Below, piece by piece: positions 48,690 to 57,784 of a stretch of DNA of 64,000 nucleotides. Under the pieces are notes generated by a model, which saw nothing but the letters and a program-made list of their open reading frames with translations, was not told the DNA's origin and did no database searches. This DNA comes from Phycisphaeraceae bacterium (lineage in GTDB: Bacteria > Planctomycetota > Phycisphaerae > Phycisphaerales > Phycisphaeraceae), in contig JADZCD010000053.1 of the NCBI GenBank assembly GCA_020851735.1, forward strand, positions 28,112 through 92,111, written 5' to 3'. Positions within the stretch are counted from its first letter, which is position 1; each line of letters begins with the position of its first letter. The position numbers and the translations under genes were made by a program.

Positions 48690-50054
48690 TTACTTCACTT
48701 TCACGTCCGGAACCACGGACATGCCCAGCGACAACGGTTGCTCGGTCGGCAAGGCCTGATCAAACACAATCTTCACCGGCACCCGCTGGACAATCTTCAC
48801 ATAGTTGCCCGTGGCGTTCTCCGCCGGCAGCAGGCTGAAGCGCGCCCCCGTGCCCTCCTGAATGCTGTCGACCTTCCCGCTTAACACCAGCCCCGGATAC
48901 GCGTCGATCCGAATCTTCACCGGCTGTCCCGGCTTCATGTCCGCCAGCTGATTTTCCTTGAAATTCGCCACCACCCACTTGTCGTCCCCCACCAGCGCCA
49001 ACAGCGCCTGCCCGGGGCGGACAAAATTCCCCACCTCCACCGACTTCTTGGTGATCGTGCCCGCCTGCGCCGCCTGAATCCGCGTATAGGAAAGATCCAG
49101 TTCCGCCTGTTGCGCCAGCGCGAAAAGCTGCGCCACGTCCGCCCCCGCCAGATCAGCCTGCGCCTTGGCCTTGGCGATGCGTTCCGCCACCACCCCCGCC
49201 GCCGCCAGCGTGCCCTGGGCCTCGGCCAGCCTTCCTTCCGCCTCTCGGACTTGCGCTTGGGCCAAAAAACGATTCTGCTGCGCCGCCTCCACGCCCGCCT
49301 GCGCTTCAACCTGTTGCGCCTGTGCCACCTGCAGGCCCGCCGCGCTGGACGTGGCTGTCGCGGCATACTGATCCCGCTGCGACGCGGTGATTCCGTCGCT
49401 GGCAAACAGATTCTCGTAACGCTCCAGGTCCGCGGCCGTCCGCGTGGCGTCCGCCTGGGCGCGGGCCACGTTGGCTTCCGCCGCCGCCTGATGGGCATAC
49501 GCCTGCACCAACAGACTTTCCGCCGCCACCACCCGCGCCTGGGCGCTTTCCACCGCCGCCTGCGCCGCCTCCACCGTGCCCTGGCGCTCAGCCAGATCGC
49601 CGGGAGCGGATTTACTGATGCTCGCCAGATCCGCCTCCGCCGCCTGCCGCCGCGCCCGCGCCGACTCCAACGCCGCCCGGGCCTGATCCAGCCGGTTCTG
49701 ATAGTCGTGCGGATCGATCTCCACCAGCAGCTCGCCGGGCAACACATGCTGATTGTCCCGGACCAGCACCCGCAGCACCTGCCCCGCCAGGCGCGGGCTG
49801 ACCTGCACCACCGTGCCTTCGATAAAGGCATTGTCCGTGCTTTCGTGCCACAAATTGTGCCAGAACGTCTTGCCCCCCCAGATGGCCATCACGCCCAGGA
49901 CAACCGCCGCCAGGATGATCGCCAGGCGCCGCCGTCGGCCGTTTTCCTCCGGCTCCACGTCGTCCGGCAAGGCTGCGGCCGGCCCTGGGGTTCCGCGCGC
50001 GTCCAAGGGAGGCTGCGCCATGCCCGTCGGCTCCTTAGGCGAAGTGTCGCTCAT
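48690..50054 (-). CDS. emrA: HlyD/EmrA-family membrane fusion protein
   Basis: The protein is 454 aa. ATG 50054 is preferred to ATG 50060 because TAGGA is 7 nt before the former but directly abuts the latter. One membrane anchor near residues 40-65 (LAIILAAVVLGVMAIWGGK) is followed by a barrel-sandwich half (VSPRLAGQVLRVLVRDNQHVLPGELLVEIDPHDY), an Ala/Gln/Glu-rich coiled-coil hairpin (about 100-270) and the second half-motif TRIQAAQAGTITKKSVEVGNFVRPGQ. It links EmrB to the TolC-like channel. It is the first gene of the operon, behind the promoter at 50109-50137. Confidence 0.92.
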   Translation of the reverse strand: MSDTSPKEPTGMAQPPLDARGTPGPAAALPDDVEPEENGRRRRLAIILAAVVLGVMAIWGGKTFWHNLWHESTDNAFIEGTVVQVSPRLAGQVLRVLVRDNQHVLPGELLVEIDPHDYQNRLDQARAALESARARRQAAEADLASISKSAPGDLAERQGTVEAAQAAVESAQARVVAAESLLVQAYAHQAAAEANVARAQADATRTAADLERYENLFASDGITASQRDQYAATATSSAAGLQVAQAQQVEAQAGVEAAQQNRFLAQAQVREAEGRLAEAQGTLAAAGVVAERIAKAKAQADLAGADVAQLFALAQQAELDLSYTRIQAAQAGTITKKSVEVGNFVRPGQALLALVGDDKWVVANFKENQLADMKPGQPVKIRIDAYPGLVLSGKVDSIQEGTGARFSLLPAENATGNYVKIVQRVPVKIVFDQALPTEQPLSLGMSVVPDVKVK

Positions 50055-50108
50055 AGTCATTCCTAACTGAAAAAATGCCGCAAAACAAGAGTGCTTGGTT
50101 CGGTCATT

Positions 50109-50137
50109 ATTTTAAAAAGCACGCCAGCATAAGTCAA
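50109..50137 (-). promoter_or_regulatory. Sigma-70-type promoter of the emrA-emrB-tolC operon
   Basis: On the minus strand TTGACT (50137-50132) and TAAAAT (50114-50109) are separated by exactly 17 nt, about 55 bp before the emrA start. The match to the housekeeping consensus is close. Confidence 0.75.
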
Positions 50138-50143
50138 TCTTGA

Positions 50144-50153
50144 ATTTCGAAAT
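50144..50153. promoter_or_regulatory. Candidate TetR operator
   Basis: The palindrome ATTTCGAAAT sits 6 bp upstream of the emrA -35 box and 61 bp before the tetR start, inside an AT-rich patch with flanking GAATTT copies. A TetR dimer bound here could control both divergent units. This is inferred from symmetry and position. Confidence 0.45.
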
Positions 50154-50214
50154 AGAATTTGAATAATGAATGGAGACCAAACGCCTGTTCCCCGCTCCGC
50201 GGGAGGCCGTCCTG

Positions 50215-50964
50215 ATGTCCAATGTAAAAAACAACGCCTCCTCCCAGTTGACCCGCGGCAAGCTCATCGAGGCCGCCGGCCGCGTCTTCGCCAGGCGCGG
50301 CCTGCACGGAGCGACCCTCAAGGAAATCACCCGCTTAGCCAAGGCCAACGCCGCCGCCGTCAACTATCACTTCAGCGACAAGGAAGAGCTCTACTACCAG
50401 GTGCTCAAGCACGCCCACTCCCGGGTACAGATGGAAATCGGCCTGATGGACACCCGGGGCTCCGCGCCCACGCGTCTGCAACGGTTCATTTACACCGTGC
50501 TCAGGCAGCTTTTGGACCCCTCCCGCCCCTCCTGGCACACGCAGATCTTCTGGCAGGAACTCTCCCAGCCCAGCGCCGCCCTCGATCGCATGGTCAGGAC
50601 CATCGTCAGCCCCCTGGCCCTGCGCCTGCGGCAGATCGTCAGCCAGATCCTCGACCTGCCGGTGAATCATCGCGACGTGATTCTCTATTCCTCCAGCGTC
50701 ATCGGGCAATGCCTGTTTTACTTCTACCATCGCCCGGTCATCGATCGGCTTTACCCCACCGTTAAAGCCATGCGCAACCCCCGAATCCTGACCACGCACA
50801 TCACCGCAGTGTCCTTAATCGCCCTCAATGCCCACCGCCGCAAAACAGCTCAAAGCAAGCGTTCCCGCGCCGCGATCTCCAAGCGCAGCCGCCGCCGGAT
50901 CAACGCCGCAAGCCCATCCGCCTTCTCCCGCAAACGCAGCCAGCGATTGCGGGCCAACACGTAA
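50215..50964 (+). CDS. TetR/AcrR-family regulator (CecR-like)
   Basis: The protein is 249 aa. ATG 50215 has GGGAGG 8 nt upstream; an earlier ATG at 50170 lacks a site. The N-terminal helix-turn-helix spans about residues 14-62 (LIEAAGRVFARRG, GATLKEITRLAKANAAAVNYHF, KEELYYQVL). The ligand domain resembles the CecR/DUF1956 group (WHTQIFWQELSQPSAALDRMV). It is divergent from the efflux operon and probably represses it until a ligand binds. Its last 115 bp, coding a very basic Arg/Lys/Ser-rich tail, overlap the end of the convergent gene, so the tail may be a recent extension. Confidence 0.9.
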   Translation: MSNVKNNASSQLTRGKLIEAAGRVFARRGLHGATLKEITRLAKANAAAVNYHFSDKEELYYQVLKHAHSRVQMEIGLMDTRGSAPTRLQRFIYTVLRQLLDPSRPSWHTQIFWQELSQPSAALDRMVRTIVSPLALRLRQIVSQILDLPVNHRDVILYSSSVIGQCLFYFYHRPVIDRLYPTVKAMRNPRILTTHITAVSLIALNAHRRKTAQSKRSRAAISKRSRRRINAASPSAFSRKRSQRLRANT

Positions 50965-51968
50965 TCCCCCCACGCGGCGGGAATCGCCTCCCCGCCGCGC
51001 AGCGCCCCGATCAATCCGCCCGCGCAGCGGGCCACCGTGTCCGCGTCCCGGCCCAGCCGCGCGCCGCTTAGAATCATCTCCTTGGCGTCCTGCCCTTGGG
51101 TGATCTTCAAAAACGCCAGCGCCGGCCCCAACACTTCCGCCGAATCCCAGCTGATGCAGGCCGACGTTCCCTCGTGCTCTAAATCCTGCATCGGAATCAA
51201 ATGCCCCAGAATCCGCTCGTAATACTTCTCAATGTATTGCCCGCACGAAGAACACTCCCCCGCCAGCTCGACCATGGCCCGGATCACCCGGGTGTTCCGA
51301 TAGTCGCGCACATGGGCAATGGTCAGCTCGATAAGCTCATCAATCGACATCGCCCCGCCCAGGCACGCCGCCAGCCCCGCCGCGTAGCCCCCCGCCACGT
51401 CACGCGACGCGCCATGCTGATTAACCGACGTCACGTCCACCGCCATCAGTTCCGCCTTCAGCGGATCGCCCGCGCACAGCAGCCCCACCGGCGCGATGCA
51501 CATGATGGCGTTGTCCGACGGCGCCTCGCCGCGCCCTAATTCACGCTTATTAATCTGCCGCGACCGATTGCGATAAAACGGAATCTGTTCCAGCCAGTGC
51601 ACGTGATCGAACCGCACATACTGCCCCCCGTCGGGGTCCGTCACCGGCTCCGCGAATTTCTCCCACTGCTTGGCAAACGCATAAGCCGTCACCTGGCCTT
51701 CATGCTCAAGTATGCAGTCCAAAAGCAGATCCGCCTCCACCGTGTCATCCGTCACCTGGCCGATCGGCTCAATCCGCCAACCGCGCGTCTTGCTCGCCTC
51801 CGCGATCTGTTCCGGCAGAAACTGCTCAAATCGCTCGACGCCAGGATAAATCCTGCGGATGACCTGATAGTGCAACCCCTCCATCGGCGAACCTAACGCA
51901 TCCCCCACCGCCCCGCCCAGCAGACATCCCCAAACACGATCCTCCAGCCTAGGGCCCAATGGGGTCAT
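50850..51968 (-). CDS. ADP-ribosylglycohydrolase family protein
   Basis: The protein is 372 aa. Family motifs are GCLLGGAVGDALGSPMEG near the N-terminus, VTDDTVEADLLL (the DDT metal-binding motif) and GRDADTVARCAGGLIGALRGG near the C-terminus (metal-binding Asp pair). Members remove ADP-ribose from proteins, nucleic acids or small molecules in a Mg-dependent reaction. No partner ADP-ribosyltransferase is nearby, so the target is unknown. The 3' end overlaps tetR by 115 bp tail to tail. No strong ribosome site precedes ATG 51968. Confidence 0.88.
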   Translation of the reverse strand: MTPLGPRLEDRVWGCLLGGAVGDALGSPMEGLHYQVIRRIYPGVERFEQFLPEQIAEASKTRGWRIEPIGQVTDDTVEADLLLDCILEHEGQVTAYAFAKQWEKFAEPVTDPDGGQYVRFDHVHWLEQIPFYRNRSRQINKRELGRGEAPSDNAIMCIAPVGLLCAGDPLKAELMAVDVTSVNQHGASRDVAGGYAAGLAACLGGAMSIDELIELTIAHVRDYRNTRVIRAMVELAGECSSCGQYIEKYYERILGHLIPMQDLEHEGTSACISWDSAEVLGPALAFLKITQGQDAKEMILSGARLGRDADTVARCAGGLIGALRGGEAIPAAWGDYVLARNRWLRLREKADGLAALIRRRLRLEIAARERLL

Positions 51969-52317
51969 GGCTCACTCTTTCTCTTAAGCAACCTCTGTCT
52001 TCCCCCCGCCGCCACGGCACAGTGCCGCAGCGCCGAACCCATTCTACCCCTCCAGTTCAACCCCGCTATCCTGATCTTCCCGACATTATTCGCCCGGATA
52101 ATCAACCCCTGGCCGGCATGCTTCCCTCTCAACGTACCCGCCCAGCCGCCGCCCGATGACGATCCCTCCGCCACTTCGTCCTCATCCCCATGCCGCGCCG
52201 CACCGCAATTTTAGTTAGCATGTTGTTGAAAATTCCTTCGCCTACATCCGCCACCCTCCCGCCGCCGACCCGTCCCCCTGCTGGTTCCTGTCGTGCTTGG
52301 TCTTATAGGAGCGTTCC
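51969..52317. other. Intergenic region between divergent genes
   Basis: This 349-bp C-rich stretch separates the ADP-ribosylglycohydrolase and aminopeptidase genes and must hold both promoters. I see TAGGAG before the aminopeptidase start, but no convincing promoter pair, repeat or small gene. Confidence 0.5.
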
Positions 52318-53685
52318 ATGGAAAATCATCCAACCCATCCTCATGCCCAGGCTGCCGGCTCCCTGACTACCGATGATCTGCATCGCCTGCGCACGGATTT
52401 CGACGCCAAGCCCGCCTACCGCCTGGCCCAGAACGCCGTCACCCAGGTCGGCATCAAGCAGGCCTCCCTCAACCGCGCCGTGGTCACCACCACCGACCAC
52501 ACCTTCTCCCACCTGCTCGACGACTGGAAAGCCACCGACCAGAAAAACTCCGGACGCTGCTGGCTCTTCGCCGGGCTCAATCTCCTGCGCGTCGGGGCCA
52601 TGAAAAAAATGAACCTCAAGGAATTCGAGTTCAGCCAGAACTACATTTTCTTCTGGGACAAACTCGAACGGGCCAACTATTTTCTCGAATCGATCATCGC
52701 CACCGCCTCGCGTCCGCTGGACGATCGCGCCGTCGCCTTTCTGCTCAGCCGCCCCTTGGATGACGGCGGGCAGTGGAACATGTTCGTCAACCTCGTGCAC
52801 AAATATGGCCTGGTCCCCAAATCAGTGATGCCCGAAACGGACAGCTCCTCCAACACCGGGCCCATGAACGAAATGCTCCTCGGCCAGCTTCGCCAGGCCG
52901 CCTGCCAGCTCCGTCAATCCGCCCAAGCCGGAGCCGATCTCCCCGCTCTTCGCCAGGCCAAAGATTCCGTCCTGGCCGTCATCCATCGCATCCTCTGCAT
53001 CCACCTGGGGACGCCGCCTGTGAATTTTGACTGGCAGTGGATGGACAAAGACCGCGCCTTCCACCGCGACGGCTTGCTTACGCCCCGCCAGTTTGCCGAA
53101 AAATACGTCACGCTGGCCTTGGATGACTACGTCTGCGTCGTCCACGATCCTCGTCCCACCAGTCCCATGGATCGCACCTACACCGTCGAATTCCTCGGCA
53201 ACGTGATCGACGGCGGGCGTGTGTTGTACTTAAACGTCGCCATGCCGCTGATCAAACAAATCGCCATGCAGACGATCATGGACGGCCAGCCGGTCTGGTT
53301 CGGCTGCGACGTGGACAAAATGATGCGCCAGGACCTGGGCCTCTGGGACACCCGCGCTTTTGACTATGCCGGCGTCTACGACACCTCTTTCACCCTCGAC
53401 AAAGCCCAGCGTCTGCTCTATCACCACAGCCTGATGACGCACGCCATGCTCTTCACCGGCGTGGACGTCGTGGACCATCGCCCCCGCCGCTGGCGCGTTG
53501 AAAACAGCTGGGGCAAAGACGACGGCCGCAAGGGCTTTTTCGTCATGAACGATTCCTGGTTCGACGAATATGTCTTTGAAGCCGCCGTCCGCCAAAGCGC
53601 CTTGCCCTCCGCCCTGCAGGCCGCCCTCGCGCAAGCCCCCATCGTCCTGCCGCCCTGGGATCCGATGGGCGCGCTGGCTGGTTAA
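52318..53685 (+). CDS. pepC: Aminopeptidase C / bleomycin hydrolase (peptidase C1B)
   Basis: The protein is 455 aa, the usual size for the family, with TAGGAG just upstream. The papain-type catalytic residues are Q75 and C81 (DQKNSGRCWLFAG), H375 (MTHAMLFTGV) and N396 (VENSWGK). No signal peptide is present, so it acts in the cytoplasm as a self-compartmentalised hexameric aminopeptidase. It could degrade peptides generally. A link to the RiPP locus 7 kb away is not supported. Confidence 0.93.
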   Translation: MENHPTHPHAQAAGSLTTDDLHRLRTDFDAKPAYRLAQNAVTQVGIKQASLNRAVVTTTDHTFSHLLDDWKATDQKNSGRCWLFAGLNLLRVGAMKKMNLKEFEFSQNYIFFWDKLERANYFLESIIATASRPLDDRAVAFLLSRPLDDGGQWNMFVNLVHKYGLVPKSVMPETDSSSNTGPMNEMLLGQLRQAACQLRQSAQAGADLPALRQAKDSVLAVIHRILCIHLGTPPVNFDWQWMDKDRAFHRDGLLTPRQFAEKYVTLALDDYVCVVHDPRPTSPMDRTYTVEFLGNVIDGGRVLYLNVAMPLIKQIAMQTIMDGQPVWFGCDVDKMMRQDLGLWDTRAFDYAGVYDTSFTLDKAQRLLYHHSLMTHAMLFTGVDVVDHRPRRWRVENSWGKDDGRKGFFVMNDSWFDEYVFEAAVRQSALPSALQAALAQAPIVLPPWDPMGALAG

Positions 53686-53689
53686 CCCC

Positions 53690-53891
53690 GCACGCCCTTT
53701 TCATTGCCCACCACCCCCTTGCAGGGGTAAGGGATCAAAGCTGCTCGGAACCAGCAGAAATGACGATGATCAGCCAGCACTAAATTGGCGGCACCAGATT
53801 CTGCGAGGGTAAGACCAATGTCCTTAATCGCGGCAGCCAACACGTAGCCGATTTCATTTAGCCGCTGATCATCTAGCGCATCTTGGGCCAC
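53690..53891 (-). pseudogene. Possible gene remnant at the edge of the defence island
   Basis: A short GTG-initiated frame with protein-like composition (LNEIGYVLAAAIKDIGLTLAES, then ADHRHFCWF) reads on the minus strand. It has a stop codon directly upstream and no ribosome site, and it runs into the pepC stop. It could be the tail of a gene cut when the island arrived. I do not recognise the family, and it may be chance. The rest of 53686-53976 holds no other gene. Confidence 0.2.
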
Positions 53892-53976
53892 CTAAGTGCC
53901 CTTCTAGTCAAATCTCCGCCGCTACCCCAACTTGTGCCCATAGTAAGAGTAACGTAAATTGCATCCGAGGATACGC

Positions 53977-55203
53977 ATGCACCACAATGCGCCCCCACAA
54001 CTTAGTCAGATGCCACGGCTCCGTGCCCTCGAACTCTGCGTTGGCGCTGGGGGACTGGCGATAGCAGCGGCCCGAGCAGGTTTCACCGACCTAACCGCAA
54101 TTGACATACATGGCTCAGCATGTGACACGTTACGGAAGAATAAGGGATTGGGCGTTGAATTCGTCAAAGATTGGACGATCGTGGAGGCCGACATTCGTGA
54201 CGTCGATTATGCCTACTACAGGAACATTGACCTGCTCAGCGGTGGCCCGCCTTGCCAGCCATTTTCGCTAGGTGGCAAGCGGCAAGGACGAAATGACGAG
54301 CGGGAAATGTTTCCTGAGTTCATAAGGGCTGTACGTGAGGCTAAACCAAAGTCGTTCGTCATCGAAAACGTAAAGGGCTTACTCTGCAGAACTACGTCCC
54401 CCTACTTGGATTACATCATCCATCAACTTCGGTTACCCGAATACCGCAGGGAAAAGCGAGAAAAGTGGAAAGAGCACCGCGCGCGGCTTGAACGGGTCTA
54501 CACAGGTGGAAAGGGCGAGGGAACGCAATATAGGGTCATTAAGCAGGTACTTAACGGCGCTGACTATGGGGTTCCCCAGCGACGTGAGCGGGTGTTTATT
54601 GTCGGTGTTCGTACCGACCTAAGCCTGGAGTACAACTTCCCTCTCGCCACCCATTCTGCAGAATCTCTATGGCGTGACAAATGGGTTACAGGAGAATATT
54701 GGGAGCGGCACGGCATACCCAAGCATAAGCGAAACGAAGCTCCCCCAGCAGTCATCGCCAAACTCGAAAGTATGGTCCCAACAAATATCACTCAATCCTG
54801 GCGCACTGTACGAGATGCCATTAGGGGTTTACCATTTGTCGGTATGGGGCGAACGTGCCATACGTTTCCTAATCATTTTTTTAATCCTGGTGCTCGGGCG
54901 TATAAGGGACACAGTGGAAGTCTGTTGGACACGCCTGCCAAGACTATTAAGGCGGGCCACAACGGTGTGCCGGGTGGCGAAAACATGATCCGGCTAGATG
55001 ATGGCTCGGTTCGTTATTTCACTGTGCGGGAATGCGCCCGTTTACAGACCTTCCCGGATGATTGGGTTTTTGACGGATCGTGGTGCGGGTGTATGCGACA
55101 GATCGGAAATGCCGTGCCTGTCAAGCTCGGAGAGGTAGTTGCCGCTCCGCTTGCTCAATCACTGCAACAATTGGTCGCTCAAGAAGCTGCTCTCCGAGAT
55201 TGA
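53977..55203 (+). CDS. DNA (cytosine-5-)-methyltransferase
   Basis: The protein is 408 aa. ATG 53977 has GAGG 6 nt upstream and is preferred over an in-frame TTG at 53959. C5-MTase motifs are in order: motif I ALELCVGAGGLAIAA, motif IV GGPPCQPFSLGG with the catalytic C93, motif VI ENVKGL, motif VIII QRRERVFIVG, and motifs IX-X (TVRECARLQTFPDDW, QIGNAVPVKLG). Base composition is clearly lower in GC than its neighbours. It overlaps the convergent vsr gene by 25 bp. It probably protects host DNA in the same system as the following nuclease and ATPase genes. The recognised site cannot be read from sequence. Confidence 0.93.
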   Translation: MHHNAPPQLSQMPRLRALELCVGAGGLAIAAARAGFTDLTAIDIHGSACDTLRKNKGLGVEFVKDWTIVEADIRDVDYAYYRNIDLLSGGPPCQPFSLGGKRQGRNDEREMFPEFIRAVREAKPKSFVIENVKGLLCRTTSPYLDYIIHQLRLPEYRREKREKWKEHRARLERVYTGGKGEGTQYRVIKQVLNGADYGVPQRRERVFIVGVRTDLSLEYNFPLATHSAESLWRDKWVTGEYWERHGIPKHKRNEAPPAVIAKLESMVPTNITQSWRTVRDAIRGLPFVGMGRTCHTFPNHFFNPGARAYKGHSGSLLDTPAKTIKAGHNGVPGGENMIRLDDGSVRYFTVRECARLQTFPDDWVFDGSWCGCMRQIGNAVPVKLGEVVAAPLAQSLQQLVAQEAALRD

Positions 55204-55649
55204 ATCGCGCGCAATAGGCGTCCTATCCACGCGGTGGAGTTAACTTCATGTTCCCACACGCGAAGCACGCTATAACCTTGCCGCCGCAGTTGTCGAGCGA
55301 TTCGTAGGTCACGACGTCTGTTCTCACTTATCTTCTTGACCCAAAATGCCCTCCTTGTTCTCGGCATTCTTCGCCGACAATAGGGGCATCCGTGCCAAAA
55401 ACAGCCATCAACGAAGATCACGATTTTCGCTCTGGGAAAATGAAAGTCTGGGCTTCCCACAACGTCGCGGTCATTCTGCACCCATCCAGACAACCCGATG
55501 GCGGCTAATTTTGCGGAAACTCTCGCCTCGGTTGAACGGTTCCGTTTGCACCCAATCCGCGACATGCGCTCAGATCGCTCGGCCTTGGTAAGCGGATCTG
55601 GGTGTTGAGGCTTTCCATTGTCGTGGTGTTTGACACCTAGTGGCGGCAT
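55179..55649 (-). CDS. vsr: Very short patch repair (Vsr-type) endonuclease
   Basis: The protein is 156 aa, normal Vsr length. The family opening DPLTKAERSERMSRI is followed by a conserved STEARV and the core VGSPDFHFPRAKIVIFVDGC, with the catalytic Asp in PDF and the zinc-binding FWHGCPYC. Classical Vsr nicks T:G mismatches from deaminated 5-methylcytosine. In MORC-containing systems Vsr-like proteins have been proposed as the restriction nuclease. It is convergent with the methyltransferase gene, has an AT-rich upstream region (TAGAAT close to the start) and is divergent from the ATPase gene. Confidence 0.92.
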   Translation of the reverse strand: MPPLGVKHHDNGKPQHPDPLTKAERSERMSRIGCKRNRSTEARVSAKLAAIGLSGWVQNDRDVVGSPDFHFPRAKIVIFVDGCFWHGCPYCRRRMPRTRRAFWVKKISENRRRDLRIARQLRRQGYSVLRVWEHEVNSTAWIGRLLRAIQSRRAAS

Positions 55650-55786
55650 GATATATCATTCTAATAAGTTTCATTGGGTAATCGTTCACGATCGCTGGCT
55701 ATGTGGCCTCCCTTCGTCGAGCGAATCCAATGAGGCAACCTTGTCCCAAGGCCGCTCAACCTGCCTCGGGACCATGGAGATAATTC

Positions 55787-57613
55787 ATGTCTAGTTCTGC
55801 GCCGTCAACCGCTGTTAAGCCCTCGGATTCGACGCTCGAAATGAAGGTTGCAAACATGACCTTCATGCTTGAGCGACTTGCTCAAGACTGCGCCCCATTG
55901 CAGTTTGTCCGAGAGCTGACACAGAATGCAATCGACAGCATCGAACAACACGACCAAGCTGGGGAGGTCCGGTGGGATGTCGATTGGACCAGATTGGAAT
56001 TGGAGCCAAAGGATGGCCACAAGATGGCCATCATTGATACCGGCATCGGGATGACCGGAAAAGAAATGGTTGACTACATCAACCAACTATCCTCCTCGAT
56101 GCACCAACAATCCAAGCATGGCAACTTCGGTATGGGCGCAAAGATTGCAGCCGCGCCACGAAATACACAGGGACTAGTGTATCTCTCCTGGAAAGACGGT
56201 AAAGGCGCGATGATTCGGCTATGGAAAGATCCCGATACGCAAACATATGGTCTTCAGCGTCAGCAGAACGGCGAGTTTTGGCTATCAATTACCGACGACA
56301 TTAAGCCCAAACCGATCAAAGAGCACGGCACGATGGTTGTTTTGCTCGGCAATAGACTTGGAGAGAACACGATGGACGCACCACCGGAAGCGATGATTCC
56401 TTCCCGGTGGATCACTCGCTATTTGAATACAAGGTATTTCCGCTTTCCGGCAAAAGTCAATGTGAAGGCAAGGGAAAACTGGACTTTGCCGCGTGAAGAT
56501 AAGCACAATATGCTCCGTACTGTCTCAGGGCAAGAAGCATGGCTCAAATCCAATTCGGCCGAATCAGGCATGGTCGCCCTGTCTAACGCTACCGCGCGTT
56601 GGTGGATACTAAAAGACAAAGTGGACGATTCCGGAACGAACGTCTCGGGTGGCCATGTCGGCGCGCTATATAATGATGAACTATACGAAATGGCAATTGG
56701 ACGGCCTGGCGTCGCGCGACTACAGTCATTTGGCGTTATTTTCGGCTACAATCGTGTAGTGCTGTATATTGAGCCCGCGCAGACACCCAAGGGTGACCTG
56801 ACCGCGAATACCGCGCGCACGCATTTGCTCATAGACGGGCAGCCCCTACCATGGTCCGATTGGGCCGCAGAATTCCGTGATCGGATCCCGGAGCCAATCG
56901 TCAAGCTGATGGACACGGTCGCTGCTGGCGCGGCCACAGCCGAAAATGCCAACTCCATCCGCGAGCGACTGAGGCAAATCCGCGACCTGTTCAGGTTTAG
57001 CCGCTACCGCCCGACTCCCGATGGTAAACACGACATCGATAACACATTCACAAATACAGGTGGATTCAATGACGACGGTGGTGCGTCCAGTGAAAGCGGT
57101 ACGGCTGCACGAGGCAGGAGACAAGGTGGTCGTGCGGGCGACATCTATGCTTTATTTGCTGATTCGGGGAATACGCCTGCGGAAGAAGTTGGTGGATTTG
57201 CAGATCCGGTGGTCAAGTGGGTATCTGTCCGCGATGGGAGTCGTACTGGCGATTTCTTAGAGGATCGAGCAGCAAAGTTCCTGCCGCAGGCCAATACCAT
57301 CCAGGCCAATGCCGACTTTCGCGTCTTCACCGACATGATCGCCCGCTGGCAGAAGTTTTATGCGCAATATCCCGCAGCGGAAGCGGTAGTCGAGTCAGTC
57401 GTGAAGGAGTGGTTCCAGCAACAGTTGGTGGAGACGGTGCTCGGCGCTCTGGCATTACGGAAATCAGGCAATTGGAGCGAACAGGAGGTGGAACTACTCT
57501 GGTCTGAGGAGGCGCTTACCTCTGCGGTTTTGCCCCGCTATCACATCGACGAAAGGATCAAGCGATCACTTGGCAATAAAATCGGCACTTTAAAAGAGAA
57601 AGATGGCGGGTGA
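55787..57613 (+). CDS. GHKL (MORC/MutL/Hsp90-like) ATPase of a restriction-type system
   Basis: The protein is 608 aa, with GGAG upstream of ATG 55787. The N-terminal GHKL fold shows N-box E43 and N47 (FVRELTQNAIDSI), G1 box D84-x-G-x-G88 (DTGIGM) and a G2-like lid GNFGMGAK (112-119). The C-terminal half has a Gly/Arg-rich linker (GTAARGRRQGGRAGD) and an all-helical end with no recognised nuclease. Comparative genomics has linked such ATPases with Dcm and Vsr genes in predicted restriction-modification systems ancestral to MORC proteins. Here the helicase and PD-(D/E)XK partners seen in larger versions are absent. Composition is island-like. Confidence 0.8.
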   Translation: MSSSAPSTAVKPSDSTLEMKVANMTFMLERLAQDCAPLQFVRELTQNAIDSIEQHDQAGEVRWDVDWTRLELEPKDGHKMAIIDTGIGMTGKEMVDYINQLSSSMHQQSKHGNFGMGAKIAAAPRNTQGLVYLSWKDGKGAMIRLWKDPDTQTYGLQRQQNGEFWLSITDDIKPKPIKEHGTMVVLLGNRLGENTMDAPPEAMIPSRWITRYLNTRYFRFPAKVNVKARENWTLPREDKHNMLRTVSGQEAWLKSNSAESGMVALSNATARWWILKDKVDDSGTNVSGGHVGALYNDELYEMAIGRPGVARLQSFGVIFGYNRVVLYIEPAQTPKGDLTANTARTHLLIDGQPLPWSDWAAEFRDRIPEPIVKLMDTVAAGAATAENANSIRERLRQIRDLFRFSRYRPTPDGKHDIDNTFTNTGGFNDDGGASSESGTAARGRRQGGRAGDIYALFADSGNTPAEEVGGFADPVVKWVSVRDGSRTGDFLEDRAAKFLPQANTIQANADFRVFTDMIARWQKFYAQYPAAEAVVESVVKEWFQQQLVETVLGALALRKSGNWSEQEVELLWSEEALTSAVLPRYHIDERIKRSLGNKIGTLKEKDGG

Positions 57614-57648
57614 CGACTTTTGAAGCGACGATCACGCGAGAAGCGCAA

Positions 57649-57733
57649 TAGCCAAATTTTGGCTAACTGCCGATTCAGATTGCAGAAATGAGGCGCACTG
57701 CGCCGGGGGCCGAGGGCCAATCTTCAATCTGAA
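57649..57733. other. Inverted repeats at the island/tRNA border
   Basis: A 17-nt palindrome TAGCCAAATTTTGGCTA (57649-57665) lies 36 bp after the ATPase gene. A second pair, TTCAGATTG (57674-57682) and CAATCTGAA (57725-57733), encloses a GC-rich hairpin region. The first may terminate the ATPase transcript. The second resembles a recombination or structured-RNA element, but no tRNA-derived direct repeat was found at the far island border. Confidence 0.4.
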
Positions 57734-57784
57734 CTTCCCAGTAGTCTTACGCAACTACCTGGATTGACGATGATCTGCAACCAA

